The notes below the pieces were generated by a model, which saw nothing but the letters and a program-made list of their open reading frames with translations, was not told where the DNA came from and did no database searches. The position numbers were made by a program, and so were the translations under genes. Below, one piece after another: positions 63,103-64,000 of a stretch of DNA of 64,000 nt (position 1 is the first letter of the stretch; every line of letters begins with the position of its first letter). Source of the DNA: Crossaster papposus (lineage: Eukaryota; Echinodermata; Asteroidea; Velatida; Solasteridae); assembly GCA_037893245.1 (NCBI GenBank), contig JBAIAA010000606.1, positions 310,001-374,000 on the forward strand, read 5' to 3'.

Positions 63103-63528
63103 AGCCAAAATATTGCCAAATTTCTCAATAGAAAGAACCCAAACTGTGAGACTCATGCGTCAGGGCACTGGCGACATAGGCCTATGCGGCAATACACGTG
63201 TACATAGATACACATAAGAAAACATGGCTGCGAATGAGGATAATTTTCTAGACTTATATCTGAGCTGCGAACCTCAACGTTGTTCGAGAATGAAGAGACA
63301 CTCACCAGCTCGACATCTGAGCCAAAATATTGCCAAACTTCTCACTGGAAAAAAACCCAAACCGTGAGACCCATGTGTCAGGGCACTGACGGCATAGGCC
63401 TATGCGGCAATACAAGTGTACAAACATACACATCAGAAAAGGTGTGTGCGAATGAAGATAATTTTCTCGACTTATTTTTGAGCTGCGAACCTCAACGTTG
63501 TTCGAGAATGAAGAGACACTCACCAGCT
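61483..63528 (-). repeat. 1,738-bp offset duplication in the inverted block
   Basis: 61,483-61,790 matches 63,221-63,528 (offset 1,738 = 8 x 217 + 2), sharing ttttctagacttatatctgag and the cttatttttgagc variant. This overlaps the 2,172-bp periodicity, so the block is a mosaic of at least two exchange events. Confidence 0.75.
61921..62121 (+). other. Recurrent 66-codon open frame filling one monomer (not called a gene)
   Basis: The strand opposite the reference monomer opens with ATG in a good Kozak setting (A at -3, G at +4: aacATGG) and stays open for 66 codons, stopping at TAG after 201 of 217 bp. The same frame occurs in dozens of monomers on the minus strand of the forward block and on the plus strand here. 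The conceptual peptide begins MAANED and is rich in Arg, His and Cys. Subtype differences change residues freely (TGKNPNRE against NRKNPNCE), other monomers break or extend the frame, and no domain is recognisable. I regard it as fortuitous. Confidence 0.3.
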
Positions 63529-64000
63529 CGACATCGGAGCCAAAATATTGCCAAATTTCTCAATAGAAAGAACCCAAACTGTGAGACTCATGCGTCAGGG
63601 CACTGGCGACATAGGCCTATGCGGCAATACACGTGTACATAGATACACATAAGAAAACATTGCTGCGAATGAGGATAATGTTCTCGACTTATATTTGAGC
63701 TGCGAACCTCAACGTTGTTCGAGAATGAAGAGACACTCACCAGCTCGACATCGGAGCCAAAATATTGCCAAATTTCTTAATAGAAAGAACCCAAACTGTG
63801 AGACTCATGCGTCAGGGCACTGGCGACCTAGGCCAATGCGGCAATACACGTGTACATAGATACACATAAGAAAACATGGCTGCGAATGAGGATAATTTTC
63901 TAGACTTATATCTGAGCTGCGAACCTCAACGTTGTTCGAGAATGAAGAGACACTCACCAGCTCGACATCTGAGCCAAAATATTGCCAAACTTCTCACTGG

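Larger units (their letters stand above)
59755..64000 (-). repeat. 217-bp satellite array, inverted block
   Basis: From 59,755 to the window end the same monomer continues in reverse complement, about 20 copies, with the same subtypes as the forward block (the gcagcaatg, cacacacc and agtctag variants all occur). The block runs off the window, so its far boundary is unseen. It contains its own HOR: 59,755-60,930 matches 61,927-63,102 at an offset of 2,172 bp. Near its visible right end it matches the forward strand at 57,202-57,560 and 58,897-59,330 in inverted orientation. Either a true inversion within the array or an assembly join would give this picture. Confidence 0.97.

Noticed and set aside
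1-64000. CRISPR array
   Set aside because: The repeated unit is 217 bp with no short-repeat and unique-spacer alternation; everything in the unit is repeated.
1-64000. Telomeric or subtelomeric repeats
   Set aside because: No TTAGGG-type or other short G-rich tandem motif was seen in either orientation.

Overview
This window is 64 kb of tandemly repeated satellite DNA from end to end. The basic monomer is 217 bp and about 295 copies fit in the window. I see no protein-coding gene, rRNA, tRNA, CRISPR array or recognisable transposon. The many open frames of 60-148 codons are by-products of the monomer: 217 is not a multiple of 3, so frames shift from copy to copy. Nested higher-order repeats (HORs) and splice-like and Pol III-like motifs point to a eukaryotic heterochromatic block such as a centromere, pericentromere, or sex or B chromosome. 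I do not recognise the monomer and cannot name the organism. It is about 44% GC and not CpG-depleted (11 CpG in 217 bp by hand count), which argues against old, heavily methylated vertebrate-type satellite unless amplification is recent.

Layout. From 1 to 59,754 all monomers point the same way; from 59,755 to the end they are reverse-complemented. Segment A (1-9,570) runs into segment B (about 8,456-14,503). Block C (about 14,504-23,303) is built from HORs carrying two recurrent broken monomers: an 85-bp remnant left by a 132-bp deletion, and a 68-bp internal duplication. Block D (23,304 to about 27,240) is four units of about 953-1,170 bp. A second copy of A (A', 26,450-36,236) follows, then two fresh tandem HOR duplications (3,540 bp x2 and 2,819 bp x2), then a second copy of B (B', about 47,189-53,236). 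A 3,040-bp HOR is cut by the inversion at 59,754/59,755. The inverted block carries a 2,172-bp (10-mer) HOR.

Taken together, the left 14.5 kb (A+B) and 26,450-53,236 are the same segment. The right copy holds 12,067 bp more, made of HOR expansion. The local repeat units I can measure are 867, 953/1,170, 1,302, 1,323, 1,737, 2,172, 2,710, 2,819, 3,040 and 3,540 bp. This is the pattern expected from repeated unequal exchange or replication-based amplification.

Within the monomer the main structure is: a pair of palindromes 5 bp apart (an E-box-type CACGTG palindrome and a 14-bp palindrome round AGGCCT); a tRNA-like pair of Pol III A-box and B-box matches with D-arm-like and T-arm-like hairpins; and splice-like donor and acceptor sequences. 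The Pol III-like pair is the most interesting candidate. Its best-matching version is confined to the HORs that have been amplified, but function is unproven.
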